64,000 bases of DNA. It comes from Pacificibacter marinus. GTDB taxonomy: Bacteria > Pseudomonadota > Alphaproteobacteria > Rhodobacterales > Rhodobacteraceae. The stretch spans positions 76,940-140,939 of the forward strand of contig NZ_JAHKPK010000060.1 of NCBI RefSeq assembly GCF_018860665.1. Reading direction: 5' to 3'. Position 1 is the stretch's first letter. Each line of letters begins with the position of its first letter. The position numbers and the translations under genes were made by a program. The notes beneath the pieces were generated by a model. It saw only the letters and a program-made list of their open reading frames with translations, was not told where the DNA came from and made no database searches. This document shows positions 1 to 9,027 of this stretch, piece by piece.

Positions 1-152
1 TGAGATTAAAAGGTCTGTGAGATCTTTTGAAGTCGCGAAGGCCCGAGCAGACTTGCGAGGGCAGGGTGCCTGATTTACGGTCTCATCGCAGGTGAGATTG
101 AAAGGTCTGTGAGACCTTTTAAAGTCGCGAATGCCCGAGCAGACTTGCGAGG
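1..152 (+). repeat. Two copies of a ~61-bp hairpin-forming unit
   Basis: Bases 1-61 and 92-152 are near-identical direct copies separated by 30 bases. Each copy has a 9-bp stem with a GTG loop (arms AAAAGGTCT/AGATCTTTT in copy 1, GAAAGGTCT/AGACCTTTT in copy 2). The differences inside the arms only swap Watson-Crick for G-U pairs, so both still fold as RNA. A second shared element starts GCCCGAGCA and ends TGCGAGGG; it can form a stem with a tandem G-A/A-G mismatch. This could be a duplicated small RNA, an operator-like repeat or part of a longer array cut by the window edge. No protein-coding reading is convincing. Confidence 0.6.
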
Positions 153-192
153 GAGGCAAGACGCTAGGCATTTAAACACATTCAGAATAACC

Positions 193-221
193 AAAAGGCG
201 CGCCGTTCGAGCGCTCCTTTT
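193..221 (+). terminator. Terminator-like hairpin after the repeat pair
   Basis: AAAAGG-C-GCGC (193-203) pairs with GCGC-T-CCTTTT (211-221) around a 7-base loop, with one C/T mismatch, and is followed by a broken T-rich stretch. On the plus strand it would end a transcript coming from the repeat region. The T-tract is weak, so this is tentative. Confidence 0.35.
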
Positions 222-438
222 GTGTTTCCAAGAACCCACTAGCGGCTTTGCCGCCTGTGTCATTCATGTATTTCGGGTTTTACCCTTTGGTTCTTTGTCC
301 CTTTATCGAGGATTAACCTTAAGAAATCGTAAACACGACCAAGAGATTAAGAAACCCGCGACAATTGCAGGCAATATCTTCACCAAAGAAAACGCCGCTC
401 CACTACGGGCGGCACCTCCAATAACTCGCGGGGGGCGA
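222..438. other. Intergenic stretch before the purD 3' end
   Basis: No supported gene. The only clear element is the purD terminator near its right end. Short open frames here lack ribosome-binding sites and resemble no family I recognise. Confidence 0.5.
381..413 (-). terminator. Intrinsic terminator for purD
   Basis: Read on the minus strand, GCCGC and GCGGC arms (plus coordinates 409-413 and 394-398) enclose a 10-base loop. A T-rich tract follows, seen as A-rich plus-strand sequence at 383-393. It lies 26 bases past the purD stop codon. Confidence 0.5.
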
Positions 439-1701
439 TTAAAGCGCGCGCCAGCCAATGTCTGAGCGATTGAACCCGTCGGGCCAATCGATGCCACCGA
501 TCATCGCGTAAGCCGCGTCCCGTGCTTCTTGCAGCGATGCGCCGCGTGCTGTCACGTTCAATACGCGTCCGCCTGTGGCCACGATAGCACCGTCTTTGGA
601 CGCAGTGCCCGCATGAAACACCATGCGGTTGCTGTCGGCAGGCAAGGCGCTCAGACCTTTGATCTCAGTGCCTTTTTTGTAGGCTGCGGGATAGCCATCA
701 GCGGCCATCACAACGGTCAGCGCGTGATCATCGGCCCAGTTGGCTTGGGCTGAATTAAGCGTGCCTTCTGCTGTGGCGATCAACAGATCAAGCGCCTGTG
801 CGCCCAAACGCATCATCAACACCTGACATTCAGGATCGCCAAAACGACAGTTGTATTCCACAAGGCGCGGTTGGCCGTCTTTGATCATAAAGCCCGCATA
901 CAGCACGCCTTGATAGGGCATGCCGCGTTTGGCCATTTCGGCCACAGTGGGTTTAACGATCTCGTCCATCGCTTTTTGGATCACGCTGTCGGTCATCACT
1001 GGGGCGGGGGAATACGCCCCCATACCGCCCGTGTTTGGCCCTGTGTCACCATCGCCGACGCGCTTGTGATCCTGCGCAGTACCCACAGGCAAAACGTTGG
1101 TCCCGTCACATAGGATAAACCAAGACGCTTCCTCACCGTCCATGAATTCCTCAACAACGACTTCCGCGCCAGCCGCGCCAAATTCACCGCCGAACATGTC
1201 ATCAACTGCGTCCAATGCCTCTTGCAGTTCCATCGCCACAATCACGCCTTTGCCAGCGGCCAGACCATCGGCTTTCACCACAATCGGCGCGCCTTGAGCA
1301 CGGATATAGGTTTTGGCGGCCTCGGCATCAGTAAAATGTGCGTAGCCTGCAGTTGGCGCGCCTGACGCATCACATATTTCTTTGGTGAAACTTTTAGAGG
1401 CCTCTAGCCGTGCTGCCGCTTGTGAGGGGCCAAATGTCAAAATATTGGCGGCACGCAAAACGTCAGCCACACCCGCGGCCAAAGGCGCTTCTGGTCCGAT
1501 GATCACAAACTCGATGGCGTTTTCTTCGACAAAGCTAAGCACCGCATCGCCATCGTTAATGTCAAAATGCGCGCATTCGGCTATTGCTGCTATGCCTGCG
1601 TTGCCAGGGGCCACGATCAGCTTGTCACATTTGGGGTTTTGCAGCACCGCCCATGCGAGCGCATGTTCACGTCCACCAGATCCGAGAATGAGAATGTTCA
1701 T
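439..1701 (-). CDS. purD: Phosphoribosylamine--glycine ligase
   Basis: PurD (GAR synthetase) joins glycine to 5-phosphoribosylamine using ATP, the second step of purine synthesis, in the cytosol. The 420-residue product has the family length. The N-terminal [11 protein letters not shown] motif (residues 7-17) starts the PurD fold and is followed by ATP-grasp motifs such as [17 protein letters not shown] and the [10 protein letters not shown] segment, so all domains are present. The gene is monocistronic and diverges from xseA across about 100 bases. It has its own terminator downstream. Assignment is secure. Confidence 0.97.
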   Translation of the reverse strand: MNILILGSGGREHALAWAVLQNPKCDKLIVAPGNAGIAAIAECAHFDINDGDAVLSFVEENAIEFVIIGPEAPLAAGVADVLRAANILTFGPSQAAARLEASKSFTKEICDASGAPTAGYAHFTDAEAAKTYIRAQGAPIVVKADGLAAGKGVIVAMELQEALDAVDDMFGGEFGAAGAEVVVEEFMDGEEASWFILCDGTNVLPVGTAQDHKRVGDGDTGPNTGGMGAYSPAPVMTDSVIQKAMDEIVKPTVAEMAKRGMPYQGVLYAGFMIKDGQPRLVEYNCRFGDPECQVLMMRLGAQALDLLIATAEGTLNSAQANWADDHALTVVMAADGYPAAYKKGTEIKGLSALPADSNRMVFHAGTASKDGAIVATGGRVLNVTARGASLQEARDAAYAMIGGIDWPDGFNRSDIGWRAL

Positions 1702-1802
1702 CGCGCCAATTCCTATGCTTCACCTTTTGTTGTTGGCGTTCTAAAGTCTGACCCAAGCTGACACAAGTCTAACTCGTTGACCAAATAAGGCGTGCGCCCC
1801 CT

Positions 1803-3335
1803 ATGTCTGATCTTTTCGAAGACGAAGCCCCAAAAGGCACCTCAAATGCTCCTGAATTCACGGTGTCTGAGCTTTCGGGCGCTGTGAAAAAGATCATTGA
1901 GGGCGAATTTGGATTCGTGCGGGTCCGAGCCGAAGTGGGCCGTGTGTCGATGCCGCGCTCTGGGCATATGTATTTTGACCTTAAAGACGACAAAGCTGTG
2001 ATCAACGCTGTGTCTTGGAAAGGCCAAGTCGCCAAAATGGAGGTGCGCCCCGAAGAGGGGATGGAGGTCATCGCCACAGGTCGCATGACGACATTTTCCG
2101 GCGGATCGCGTTATCAGTTGATCGTCGACAGTGTTGAGCCCGCAGGGGCTGGCGCTTTGATGGCGATGCTGGAAAAGCGCAAAAAAGCATTGGCCGCAGA
2201 AGGGCTGTTTGATGCGGGGCGCAAGCAACCTATCCCTTATTTGCCCGAAGTGGTGGGGGTTGTGACCTCTCCGTCTGGAGCGGTGATCCGCGATATTTTA
2301 CACCGCTTGCGCGACCGATTTCCGCGCCATGTATTGATCTGGCCTGTGGCCGTGCAAGGGCAAAATAGCGCGCGCGAAGTGGCCAATGCGATTGAACAAT
2401 TTAATGCTATGCCTGTGGGTGGTGCGATTCCGCGCCCCGATTTACTGATCGTGGCGCGGGGCGGTGGCTCTGTCGAAGATCTTTGGGGCTTTAATGAGGA
2501 AATCGTCGTGCGTGCTGCTGCGGCCTCGCAGATCCCGCTGATTTCTGCGGTGGGACATGAGACGGACACCACTTTGATCGATTTCGCCTCAGACATGCGC
2601 GCGCCAACGCCGACAGCGGCAGCCGAAATGGCCGTGCCGGTGCGCCGCGAATTGTGGGTTTTGATCCAAGAGCAAAAGGGCCGCATGGCGCGAGGGCTTA
2701 ATCAAAGTTTGCAACGTCGCAAGCAGCGCCTGTCGGATTTGGCCCGCGTGATGCCCGCCAAAGAACGCCTGTTGGATGTGCCGCGTCAACGGGTTGATCA
2801 AGCCGATGCACGGTTGGGACGGGCCTTGGTCTTGAGCGTCAGCAAACAGCGCAATCGTTTGACCTCGACCTCGGCGGGGCTACGATTGGGAGTTTTGAAA
2901 ACCAAAGTGGACCGTGGTCGTGAGCGGTTGAATGCCTCGGCACGCAGCCTTGATCCCGCGCGTTTGGCCGAACTTACCCAACGCAAACGTGACCGTTTTG
3001 ATCAAGTCTCTGCACGTCTTGTTCTCGCCGCGCGCGCACAAGAACAGCAACGCCGTCAAAGACTTGAGCGCCTTGAGGCCATGCGCCAAGCTATGGGATA
3101 TGAGGAAACGCTCAAACGTGGATATGCTGTGATCCGAGATGTGTCTGGTGGCTTGGTGACCTCTGTGACCGATGCGGCTAAAATGCACGAGGTTCAGTTT
3201 TCCGATGGACGTGCGCAGCTGACTGGCGCGGTCTCGACCTCTGCCGTGACTGCATCTATAGAGCCGACAGACAAGCCTAAGCCGAGGCCCAAAAAGCAAA
3301 AGCCCCCAGCCCCAGATCAGGGATCTTTGTTTTAA
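1803..3335 (+). CDS. xseA: Exodeoxyribonuclease VII large subunit
   Basis: XseA is the catalytic subunit of exonuclease VII, which degrades single-stranded DNA from both ends with several XseB subunits. The 510-residue protein shows the N-terminal OB fold (about 15-110), the catalytic core with VVTSPSGAVIRDI and VGHETDTTLIDFASD, and a long Arg/Lys-rich coiled-coil region before GYAVIRD. A Lys/Pro-rich tail ends in QGSLF. The length is somewhat greater than the E. coli enzyme because of the tail. There is no strong ribosome-binding site directly before this ATG, so translation initiation may be weak. xseB is not adjacent. Confidence 0.96.
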   Translation: MSDLFEDEAPKGTSNAPEFTVSELSGAVKKIIEGEFGFVRVRAEVGRVSMPRSGHMYFDLKDDKAVINAVSWKGQVAKMEVRPEEGMEVIATGRMTTFSGGSRYQLIVDSVEPAGAGALMAMLEKRKKALAAEGLFDAGRKQPIPYLPEVVGVVTSPSGAVIRDILHRLRDRFPRHVLIWPVAVQGQNSAREVANAIEQFNAMPVGGAIPRPDLLIVARGGGSVEDLWGFNEEIVVRAAAASQIPLISAVGHETDTTLIDFASDMRAPTPTAAAEMAVPVRRELWVLIQEQKGRMARGLNQSLQRRKQRLSDLARVMPAKERLLDVPRQRVDQADARLGRALVLSVSKQRNRLTSTSAGLRLGVLKTKVDRGRERLNASARSLDPARLAELTQRKRDRFDQVSARLVLAARAQEQQRRQRLERLEAMRQAMGYEETLKRGYAVIRDVSGGLVTSVTDAAKMHEVQFSDGRAQLTGAVSTSAVTASIEPTDKPKPRPKKQKPPAPDQGSLF

Positions 3336-3364
3336 AAACAGTGTCTTAAAATAGTGATCTGGGC

Positions 3365-3766
3365 TTAAACACCCAAACCCGGCGCCATGCAGGCCAATGG
3401 ACCGTCTGTGGCCCAAGCCTCATAAAGTTCGGTTCCGCTGTCGCCGTTGAACACGGCTGTGAGTTTGTCGTCTTCAAGATAGAAACTCCAACACTGCGGC
3501 GCTGCACCATCTTGGTAGACAAAACAGATGTTGTCTTCTTTTTCATACCAGACACCTTCCATGCAGGTGTCTTGGTCGAAAGCCCAGCGAACGCGGTTGT
3601 TCGGCAGATATTGTTCGGCCCCATAAGGTTCGCCGTTTTCTGCATATGTCAGAGTTTTGCCAGTGGCATAGGCATCAAATTCAGCGCCCGACAAGGGTTC
3701 GGCGGCTGTGGCGGCTGTGGCTGCGAACAGGGTTACAGCGAGCGGAAGAAGGATATGTTTAATCAT
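3365..3766 (-). CDS. Small secreted protein of unknown function
   Basis: This 133-residue protein starts with a clear Sec signal peptide (MIKHILLPLAVTLFAATAATAA, cut likely after AAA or TAA). The mature part is about 110 residues, acidic and aromatic-rich, with three cysteines. The segment EGVWYEKEDNICFVYQDG and a following beta-rich stretch suggest a small periplasmic beta domain. It ends 30 bases from xseA (convergent) and starts 55 bases past the 3' end of the monooxygenase gene on the same strand. I recognise no functional family. The coding call is secure; the role is unknown. Confidence 0.75.
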   Translation of the reverse strand: MIKHILLPLAVTLFAATAATAAEPLSGAEFDAYATGKTLTYAENGEPYGAEQYLPNNRVRWAFDQDTCMEGVWYEKEDNICFVYQDGAAPQCWSFYLEDDKLTAVFNGDSGTELYEAWATDGPLACMAPGLGV

Positions 3767-3821
3767 GTGCTAACTTTGCCATTAGAAACATCGTCAGGCC
3801 AGTCACTTTGTTGGCAATTGG

Positions 3822-4898
3822 TTAACTTATTCGTGTCGTATCAATCTCGCGTTGCGCCATGATCCGGTCCACACGGCGGTCCATCACGCGGCGCCAAGCA
3901 CTTGGGATCAAGGCGAGCGTGGCCATAGCAGGCAAAGGGCGTGGCCACATGGGCATATCAGGGGTAACCTCAAGCGCCACATAGGGGGTCATAGGATGTG
4001 CATGATGATCGGAATGACGCGGTGCATTCAGCATCAAAAAAGAACTGAACCAATGCGGGCTGTTCCACGAATGCGCTGGCCCAACAGGTTCGAACCCGCC
4101 ACTTGGCAAGGCGTTGCGACGCAGCCCGTAATGTTGCACATAATCAGACAACATCAACTGGCTTGAGGCATAAAGAGACAGAGCCATGTATATGATAAGT
4201 CCTGAAAATCCGCCGATCAATACGGCCAAGATTACGCAGAACAACGCACCGCCAAGGTATAACACATAGGGGTGAATGCCTCCTTTGTTTGCTTGCGACC
4301 GCATAGTGCTTTCGGCCAAAAAACCTGCCTTAAATGAGCCGATCCAAGCGCGGGGTAAAAACCGGTAAAAACTCATGCCTTTGGGGGCAGAATTTGGGTC
4401 CATATCTGTCGCCACAAACCGGTGATGTACTTTCGGATGTGCCGAAGCGTGATGTCCGAACAGGATCGAAATATAAACCCAAGTCCCAAGACGACGGTAA
4501 AGCGGCCCTGTGCGATGTACCAGCTCGTGAGCGTTGGAATTGGACACCTGCCCAAAAAACAAACCCGTTGCGAGAAATACAGAAAATTTTTCCCAATTGC
4601 CTAGGGCGTCATGTGACAAAGCATAAATCACCAAGGGCAAGAGTAAAAAATGCGCGACAGCCAAGGTCGCAGATAAAGTATTTGCGGCTGGAAATTCGGT
4701 TTCAGGGTTTGACGGCGAGCGTATAAAACGCACCAGCATATCAAGTCCATATGACAATATTGTCATATAAATCAGTGACGTAATGGTCCAAATGCCCCCA
4801 AATGTTGCGCCGAGCGCCAACAAGAGAACGGGAAGGCATGTCGCGGCGGCAAAGAACCTTACCATATGCCCGCTGGTCTTAGGGTCTGAGTGTTGCAT
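3822..4898 (-). CDS. AlkB-type membrane alkane monooxygenase / fatty acid desaturase-fold protein
   Basis: A 358-residue integral membrane di-iron protein. It has histidine clusters typical of AlkB hydroxylases: HELVH (124-128), HHASAHPKVHH (149-159) and RHSDHHAHP (294-302), plus NSPHW near 280. Hydrophobic segments lie around 17-60, 75-95 and 105-120, and on either side of 215-250. Family members hydroxylate terminal carbons of medium-chain alkanes or related substrates using rubredoxin electrons. No rubredoxin gene is adjacent, so the substrate is open. The AAGGA six bases before the ATG supports the start. The gene stands alone, divergent from ftsY. Class assignment is firm; alkane specificity is inferred. 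Confidence 0.85.
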   Translation of the reverse strand: MQHSDPKTSGHMVRFFAAATCLPVLLLALGATFGGIWTITSLIYMTILSYGLDMLVRFIRSPSNPETEFPAANTLSATLAVAHFLLLPLVIYALSHDALGNWEKFSVFLATGLFFGQVSNSNAHELVHRTGPLYRRLGTWVYISILFGHHASAHPKVHHRFVATDMDPNSAPKGMSFYRFLPRAWIGSFKAGFLAESTMRSQANKGGIHPYVLYLGGALFCVILAVLIGGFSGLIIYMALSLYASSQLMLSDYVQHYGLRRNALPSGGFEPVGPAHSWNSPHWFSSFLMLNAPRHSDHHAHPMTPYVALEVTPDMPMWPRPLPAMATLALIPSAWRRVMDRRVDRIMAQREIDTTRIS

Positions 4899-5038
4899 CG
4901 TATATCCTTGATGTTATCGGTCTTTTACACGCCAAAAGTTATGAAATCACTTGGTATTTCGACGCATCACCGTTGGCTTGCTCTTCCATCCAAAGGGATT
5001 CGGCATTAAGTCTGCAAAATCTGGAAAGGTGGGTGTCC

Positions 5039-6217
5039 ATGTCTCTGTTTGGAAAGCTCAAAAATCGTCTTTTGAAAACATCGTCCAAGTTGGACGAGGG
5101 ATTAGAGGCGATTGTCAAAGACGCAACGCAAGAAACCGCACCTGTCTCACCGCAGGATGAGGCAGTTTTGCCTGTCGTTGATACCTCTGATGAGGCAACG
5201 CCAGACCTTGCAGAGCCGCAAAGTGACGCGGCTGAACCGGTTGCGGATCAGACACCTGAGCCAGCGCCGCTAGAAACCGTGACCCCGATCACAATCGCGC
5301 CCGTTGTCGATGATGCTGCACAGCCTAGCAAACCTGGCCTTTTGGGGCGGATGTTAGGGCGCAAAGTGAACCCTACGGCCGCGCGTCGCGTGCTTGACGA
5401 TGAGATGCTCGAAGAGCTTGAAGAGCTGCTGATCACCACAGATATGGGTGTGGACACTTCGATGCGTGTCACGGCAGCCATGGCCGAAGGGCGGTTCGGT
5501 AAAAAACTGTCTGCTCAAGAAATCAAAGACCTGATGGCGCGCGAAATTGCGCGGATCATGGAGCCTGTCGCCAAACCTTTGCCGATCTACCAAAAGACCC
5601 CACAAGTGGTTTTGGTTGTTGGTGTCAACGGGTCGGGTAAAACCACGACCATCGGCAAGCTGGCCTCGCAGTTTCGTGCGGCTGGAAAATCGGTTGTGAT
5701 CGCGGCGGGTGATACGTTTCGCGCCGCAGCCGTTGAACAGTTGCAAGTCTGGGGGGAACGCGCTGGCGTGCCTGTTTTGACCGCGCCCGAAGGGTCTGAC
5801 CCTGCCTCGCTTGCCTTTGATGCTATGACAGAAGCGCAGAACATCGGCGCAGATCTGTTGATGATTGACACCGCCGGTCGGTTGCAAAACCGCGCGGATT
5901 TGATGGAAGAATTATCAAAAATCGTCCGCGTTATTCAGAAAAAAGACCCAAGCGCGCCACATAACACCCTGTTGGTGCTTGATGCCACCACCGGCCAAAA
6001 TGCGCTCAACCAAGTTGAGGTGTTTCAAAAGCTTGCGGATGTTACTGGTTTGGTGATGACCAAGCTGGACGGCACAGCCAAAGGCGGTGTTTTGGTCAGC
6101 TTGGCCGATAAATTTGGTCTGCCGATCCATGCGATTGGTATGGGCGAACAGATCGATGATCTTGTTCCCTTTGATCCCGAAGATTTTGCCGCAGCCTTGA
6201 TGGGCTTGGAGGAATGA
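5039..6217 (+). CDS. ftsY: Signal recognition particle receptor FtsY
   Basis: FtsY docks the SRP-ribosome complex at the inner membrane and hydrolyses GTP with Ffh. The 392-residue protein starts MSLFGKLKNRLLK, a membrane-targeting amphipathic stretch. An acidic Pro/Ala-rich A domain runs to about 110, followed by the N domain (VLDDEMLEELEELLITTDMG). The G domain has P-loop GVNGSGKTTT (about 195), DTAGR (about 277) and TKLDGTAKGG (about 341). I chose 5039 over an upstream in-frame ATG because the protein should begin at MSLFGKLK. It leads a transcription unit running to yciB, and its stop overlaps the next start (ATGA). Confidence 0.96.
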   Translation: MSLFGKLKNRLLKTSSKLDEGLEAIVKDATQETAPVSPQDEAVLPVVDTSDEATPDLAEPQSDAAEPVADQTPEPAPLETVTPITIAPVVDDAAQPSKPGLLGRMLGRKVNPTAARRVLDDEMLEELEELLITTDMGVDTSMRVTAAMAEGRFGKKLSAQEIKDLMAREIARIMEPVAKPLPIYQKTPQVVLVVGVNGSGKTTTIGKLASQFRAAGKSVVIAAGDTFRAAAVEQLQVWGERAGVPVLTAPEGSDPASLAFDAMTEAQNIGADLLMIDTAGRLQNRADLMEELSKIVRVIQKKDPSAPHNTLLVLDATTGQNALNQVEVFQKLADVTGLVMTKLDGTAKGGVLVSLADKFGLPIHAIGMGEQIDDLVPFDPEDFAAALMGLEE

Positions 6218-6648
6218 TGCTCGAGATTCGCAAAGCCATTGGCCCCGACAATTGGGTGTCCGAAGGCGACGTCGTGGAACGCCGCGAAGCCATGCAAGAT
6301 CTGTTTTACGACCATGCGCTGTGCCCATCACAAACCGAAGAAGACTGGCCTGATGATCGCCAGCTTTTTTCCGAAATGGTTGTTTTGGATGGCACCCGTG
6401 TTGTCGGCACGGCGATGTTGGTGTTGGACCCCGAACGCGAAGACATTCAACTGCGGGTGTTCGGTGTCGGACTTTTGCCCGATTATCGCACGAATTTCAT
6501 CATCACAGCGCTCGAAGAACAGTTGATCACAGACAGTTATCTGGATGATAGCATACCCTTTATCGAGGGGGCGGACGGACGGTTGATCGCCAATCCTGCC
6601 GCTGATTTTGAAGGCTTGCCGCAGCGTCCCAGACGCCTTGCCGCGTAA
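6214..6648 (+). CDS. Hypothetical protein, possible GNAT-like fold
   Basis: A 144-residue soluble protein translationally coupled to ftsY through an ATGA overlap. The centre (about 55-110) reads as alternating beta and alpha segments, with MVVLDGTRVVGTAMLVL followed by RVFGVGLLPDYRTNFI. That resembles the beta4-beta5-alpha3 order of N-acetyltransferases, but the acetyl-CoA loop (Q/RxxGxG/A) is not present in usable form. The ATGA overlap supports it being a real gene. Function is unknown, and a degenerate acetyltransferase fold is only a guess. Confidence 0.7.
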   Translation: MMLEIRKAIGPDNWVSEGDVVERREAMQDLFYDHALCPSQTEEDWPDDRQLFSEMVVLDGTRVVGTAMLVLDPEREDIQLRVFGVGLLPDYRTNFIITALEEQLITDSYLDDSIPFIEGADGRLIANPAADFEGLPQRPRRLAA

Positions 6649-6660
6649 CGCGCGTCACTG

Positions 6661-7563
6661 ATGGGCCATTGGATCACGTCATTAGAGGGCACCGAGTTTG
6701 GGCACCAACTGGCGCTGATCTTAGCGATTTCTGCCGCCATTTTGCATGCATTTTTTGGCGCCTTGCAGAAAGGCCGTCACGATCCGTGGTTGTCACGTGG
6801 GGCGATGGATTTTTGTTATGGCCTGATTGCAGCGCCTTTCGCGCTTTTTGTCGTGCCATGGCCAGAGCCGCATATGTGGCTGATTTTTGCGGGCATGTTT
6901 GTCATTCACACCGGCTATAAAATCGCCCAAGGCTACACCTATTCAAAGGGAGCCTATACGGTCGTCTATCCGGTGGTGCGTGGCACAGGGCCTTTGTTCA
7001 CCGTGATTGGTGCTGGCTTTGTATTTGGTGAACACTTTTCAACCCAGCAGTGGATCGGGGTAGGGGTGTTGATCACAGGCATCTTCGGGTTGGCCGTGTA
7101 TAATCTACGCACGATCTCCGTTGGGCGTGACACGATGGTGCCCGCTTTGATGCTGGCCATTTTGACGGGCGGGTTTGTGGCGCTCTACACAACATATGAC
7201 GCCTACGGCATTCGCGCGACGGCGGATCCGTTTACGTTTCTGGCGTGGTTTTTCTTTCTTGACGGATTTGTGATGCCCGTCGTTGCGGCTGTCCGCTATC
7301 GTCGCATGACAGATCGACCTGATCTTTTGCCCTTGATGAAACGTGGGCTTTTGGGCGGTATCATCGCTTATTTTTCCTTTGGTTTCATTATGTTGGCGAC
7401 ACGTTTAGACAATGTCGGCGAAGCGGCAGTCTTGCGGGAAACCTCCACCGTCTTTGCGGCCTTGATCGGCTGGTTGGTGTTGAAAGAAAAAGTTGGACCA
7501 CGGCGTTTGGCGCTCATGGCTTTGATCGCTCTGGGCGCTGTGATAGTGGAAATGGGCGGATAA
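6661..7563 (+). CDS. EamA/DMT-superfamily transporter
   Basis: A 300-residue inner-membrane protein with about ten hydrophobic segments in two EamA-type repeats, roughly 10-140 and 150-300. The first repeat ends with a conserved-looking PVVRGTGPLFTVIGA and IGVGVLITGIFGLAVYN. The second ends with ETSTVFAALIGWLVLKEKVGP and an ALGAVIVEMGG helix. Family members export metabolites such as amino acids or cofactors; the substrate cannot be read from sequence. It is the third gene of the ftsY unit, 12 bases after the previous stop and 15 bases before yciB. The start has only a weak ribosome-binding site. Confidence 0.9.
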   Translation: MGHWITSLEGTEFGHQLALILAISAAILHAFFGALQKGRHDPWLSRGAMDFCYGLIAAPFALFVVPWPEPHMWLIFAGMFVIHTGYKIAQGYTYSKGAYTVVYPVVRGTGPLFTVIGAGFVFGEHFSTQQWIGVGVLITGIFGLAVYNLRTISVGRDTMVPALMLAILTGGFVALYTTYDAYGIRATADPFTFLAWFFFLDGFVMPVVAAVRYRRMTDRPDLLPLMKRGLLGGIIAYFSFGFIMLATRLDNVGEAAVLRETSTVFAALIGWLVLKEKVGPRRLALMALIALGAVIVEMGG

Positions 7564-7578
7564 CGTGAAGGACGCAGC

Positions 7579-8205
7579 ATGACGGAAAAAAATGTGAAAC
7601 CTTGGGTCAAGACAGCCCTTGAAATGGGGCCTGTGCTGGCCTTTTTCGTTGGATTTATTGTTCTCAAAGACCGTGAATTCGTGGTGGCGGGCGAGACCTA
7701 TACAGGTTTTATCGCCATGACCGCGCTGTTTGTGCCGCTTTTGATGCTGTCTACATTTGTGTTGTGGCGTTTGACGGGGAAACTGTCAGCGATGCAAATC
7801 ATGACGCTGGTGCTTGTGACTGTCTTTGGCGGCTTGACGATTTTCCTCAATGACGAACGTTTTTTCAAAATGAAACCAACGATGATCTACGCGCTCTTCG
7901 CGGGCATCCTTGGGTTTGGTTTGCTGCGTGGGCAAAGCTATTTACGTGTGGTGATGGGGGAAATGATGCCCATGGATCACGCGGGCTGGATGAAGCTGAC
8001 CTTGCGGATCGCATTGTTATTTCTGGCGCTGGCTGTGGCGAATGAATTGGTCTGGCGCAATCTGTCGACGGAAACTTGGGTCAAGTTCAAAACCTTTGGT
8101 CTGCCCATCGTGATGTTCGGATTTTTCATGACCCAATCAGGCCTTTTGGCGCGCCACACGATTGCGCCGGACGACATTGTTCCCGATGACAAAGACGCGT
8201 CTTAA
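7579..8205 (+). CDS. yciB: Inner membrane-spanning protein YciB (septation protein A family)
   Basis: A 208-residue membrane protein of the YciB/IspZ family, tied to envelope integrity and septation in enterobacteria. Family signatures are the early ELGPVLAFF-like segment (here EMGPVLAFFVGFIVL), FGGLTIFLNDERFFKMKPT around 95-115, and RIALLFLALAVANELVWRNLSTETWVKFKTFG near 145-175. Five or six transmembrane helices are visible. GAAGGA six bases before the ATG supports the start. It closes the ftsY-orf-eamA-yciB unit, directly before a strong terminator. Placement beside a secretion receptor gene fits a membrane-biogenesis theme. Confidence 0.93.
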   Translation: MTEKNVKPWVKTALEMGPVLAFFVGFIVLKDREFVVAGETYTGFIAMTALFVPLLMLSTFVLWRLTGKLSAMQIMTLVLVTVFGGLTIFLNDERFFKMKPTMIYALFAGILGFGLLRGQSYLRVVMGEMMPMDHAGWMKLTLRIALLFLALAVANELVWRNLSTETWVKFKTFGLPIVMFGFFMTQSGLLARHTIAPDDIVPDDKDAS

Positions 8206-8234
8206 ACACCGCATTTGACGATCCATCAAAAGAC

Positions 8235-8267
8235 AAACGCACAGAAATTCGTTTCTGTGCGTTTTTT
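8235..8267 (+). terminator. Strong intrinsic terminator of the ftsY-yciB unit
   Basis: A perfect 13-bp stem, AAACGCACAGAAA (8235-8247) with TTTCTGTGCGTTT (8252-8264), is capped by a TTCG tetraloop and runs into a T tract. It lies 30 bases past yciB. It also faces the 3' end of the GST gene on the other strand and may act in both directions. Confidence 0.93.
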
Positions 8268-8302
8268 GTTGAGGTCTGTTCTGAGTAGGGACTTTGTAGG
8301 AA

Positions 8303-9010
8303 CTAGGGCCTTTTGCCGAACATGTTTTTCAGGGCTTCTTTATCCTCGGCCGCATTTTTGCGTTTTTCAGCGCCCAAAGCGCGACCTCGAATAACACCGG
8401 GACGCGCGCCCACCGTGTCGAGCCAACGGGCCATATGCGGTTTGTCATCCAACGTTTGCTGCTGGCCTTCCCACAAGCTGGCCCAACCCCAAATCGACAT
8501 ATCCGCGATGGAGTAGAAATCCCCAGCGACATATTCTGATTTGGCCAATTGGCGGTCTAACACACCGTAAAGCCGTGCCGTTTCATTACGGTAGCGATCT
8601 TTGGCATAAGGCAGATCGTTGGGGGGATCCATCGCAGGGGCGTATTTCAAAAAATGATGTGCCTGTCCCGCCATCGGGCCTAGGCCGCCCATTTGCCACA
8701 TCAACCATTGATCAACGGCGATGCGGTCGCGTTGTGTCGGGCCGCAGAACTGGCCCGTTTTACGCGCGAGATATTGCAAGATCGCGCCACTTTCAAAGAT
8801 CGAAATGGGGTCGCCATCAGGCCCATCAGGGTCGACGATCGCGGGCATCCGATTGTTGGGGGCAATTTTCAAAAACTCCGGCGCAAACTGATCTCCCGCG
8901 CCGATATTGATGTAATGGGTGTTGTAGGGCAGGCCCAGCTCTTCAAGCATGATGGACACTTTCCAGCCATTCGGCGTAGGCCAAAAATAAAGATCGATGG
9001 GATTGGACAT
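8303..9010 (-). CDS. Glutathione S-transferase family protein (YfcG/YghU-like)
   Basis: A 235-residue cytosolic protein. The N-terminal thioredoxin-like domain (1-90) has NGWKVSIMLEELGLPYN, NNRMPAIVD and the ESGAILQYLARK segment that binds the glutathione gamma-glutamyl part. The all-alpha C-terminal domain follows, with YSIADMSIWGWA. The IDLYFWPTPNG start is typical of the Nu-class group, which acts as disulfide-bond reductases. The start at 9010 is supported by AAAGGAG seven bases upstream; a longer in-frame extension is antisense-like sequence. It lies 17 bases behind the hydrolase gene and is probably co-transcribed with it. Confidence 0.93.
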   Translation of the reverse strand: MSNPIDLYFWPTPNGWKVSIMLEELGLPYNTHYINIGAGDQFAPEFLKIAPNNRMPAIVDPDGPDGDPISIFESGAILQYLARKTGQFCGPTQRDRIAVDQWLMWQMGGLGPMAGQAHHFLKYAPAMDPPNDLPYAKDRYRNETARLYGVLDRQLAKSEYVAGDFYSIADMSIWGWASLWEGQQQTLDDKPHMARWLDTVGARPGVIRGRALGAEKRKNAAEDKEALKNMFGKRP

Positions 9011-9027
9011 ACTGACTCCTTTTGGAG

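Noticed and set aside
109-465. A 118-codon open frame starting in the left repeat
   Set aside because: Runs through the repeat hairpin and the purD terminator and into purD antisense; Arg-rich product; no initiation signal.
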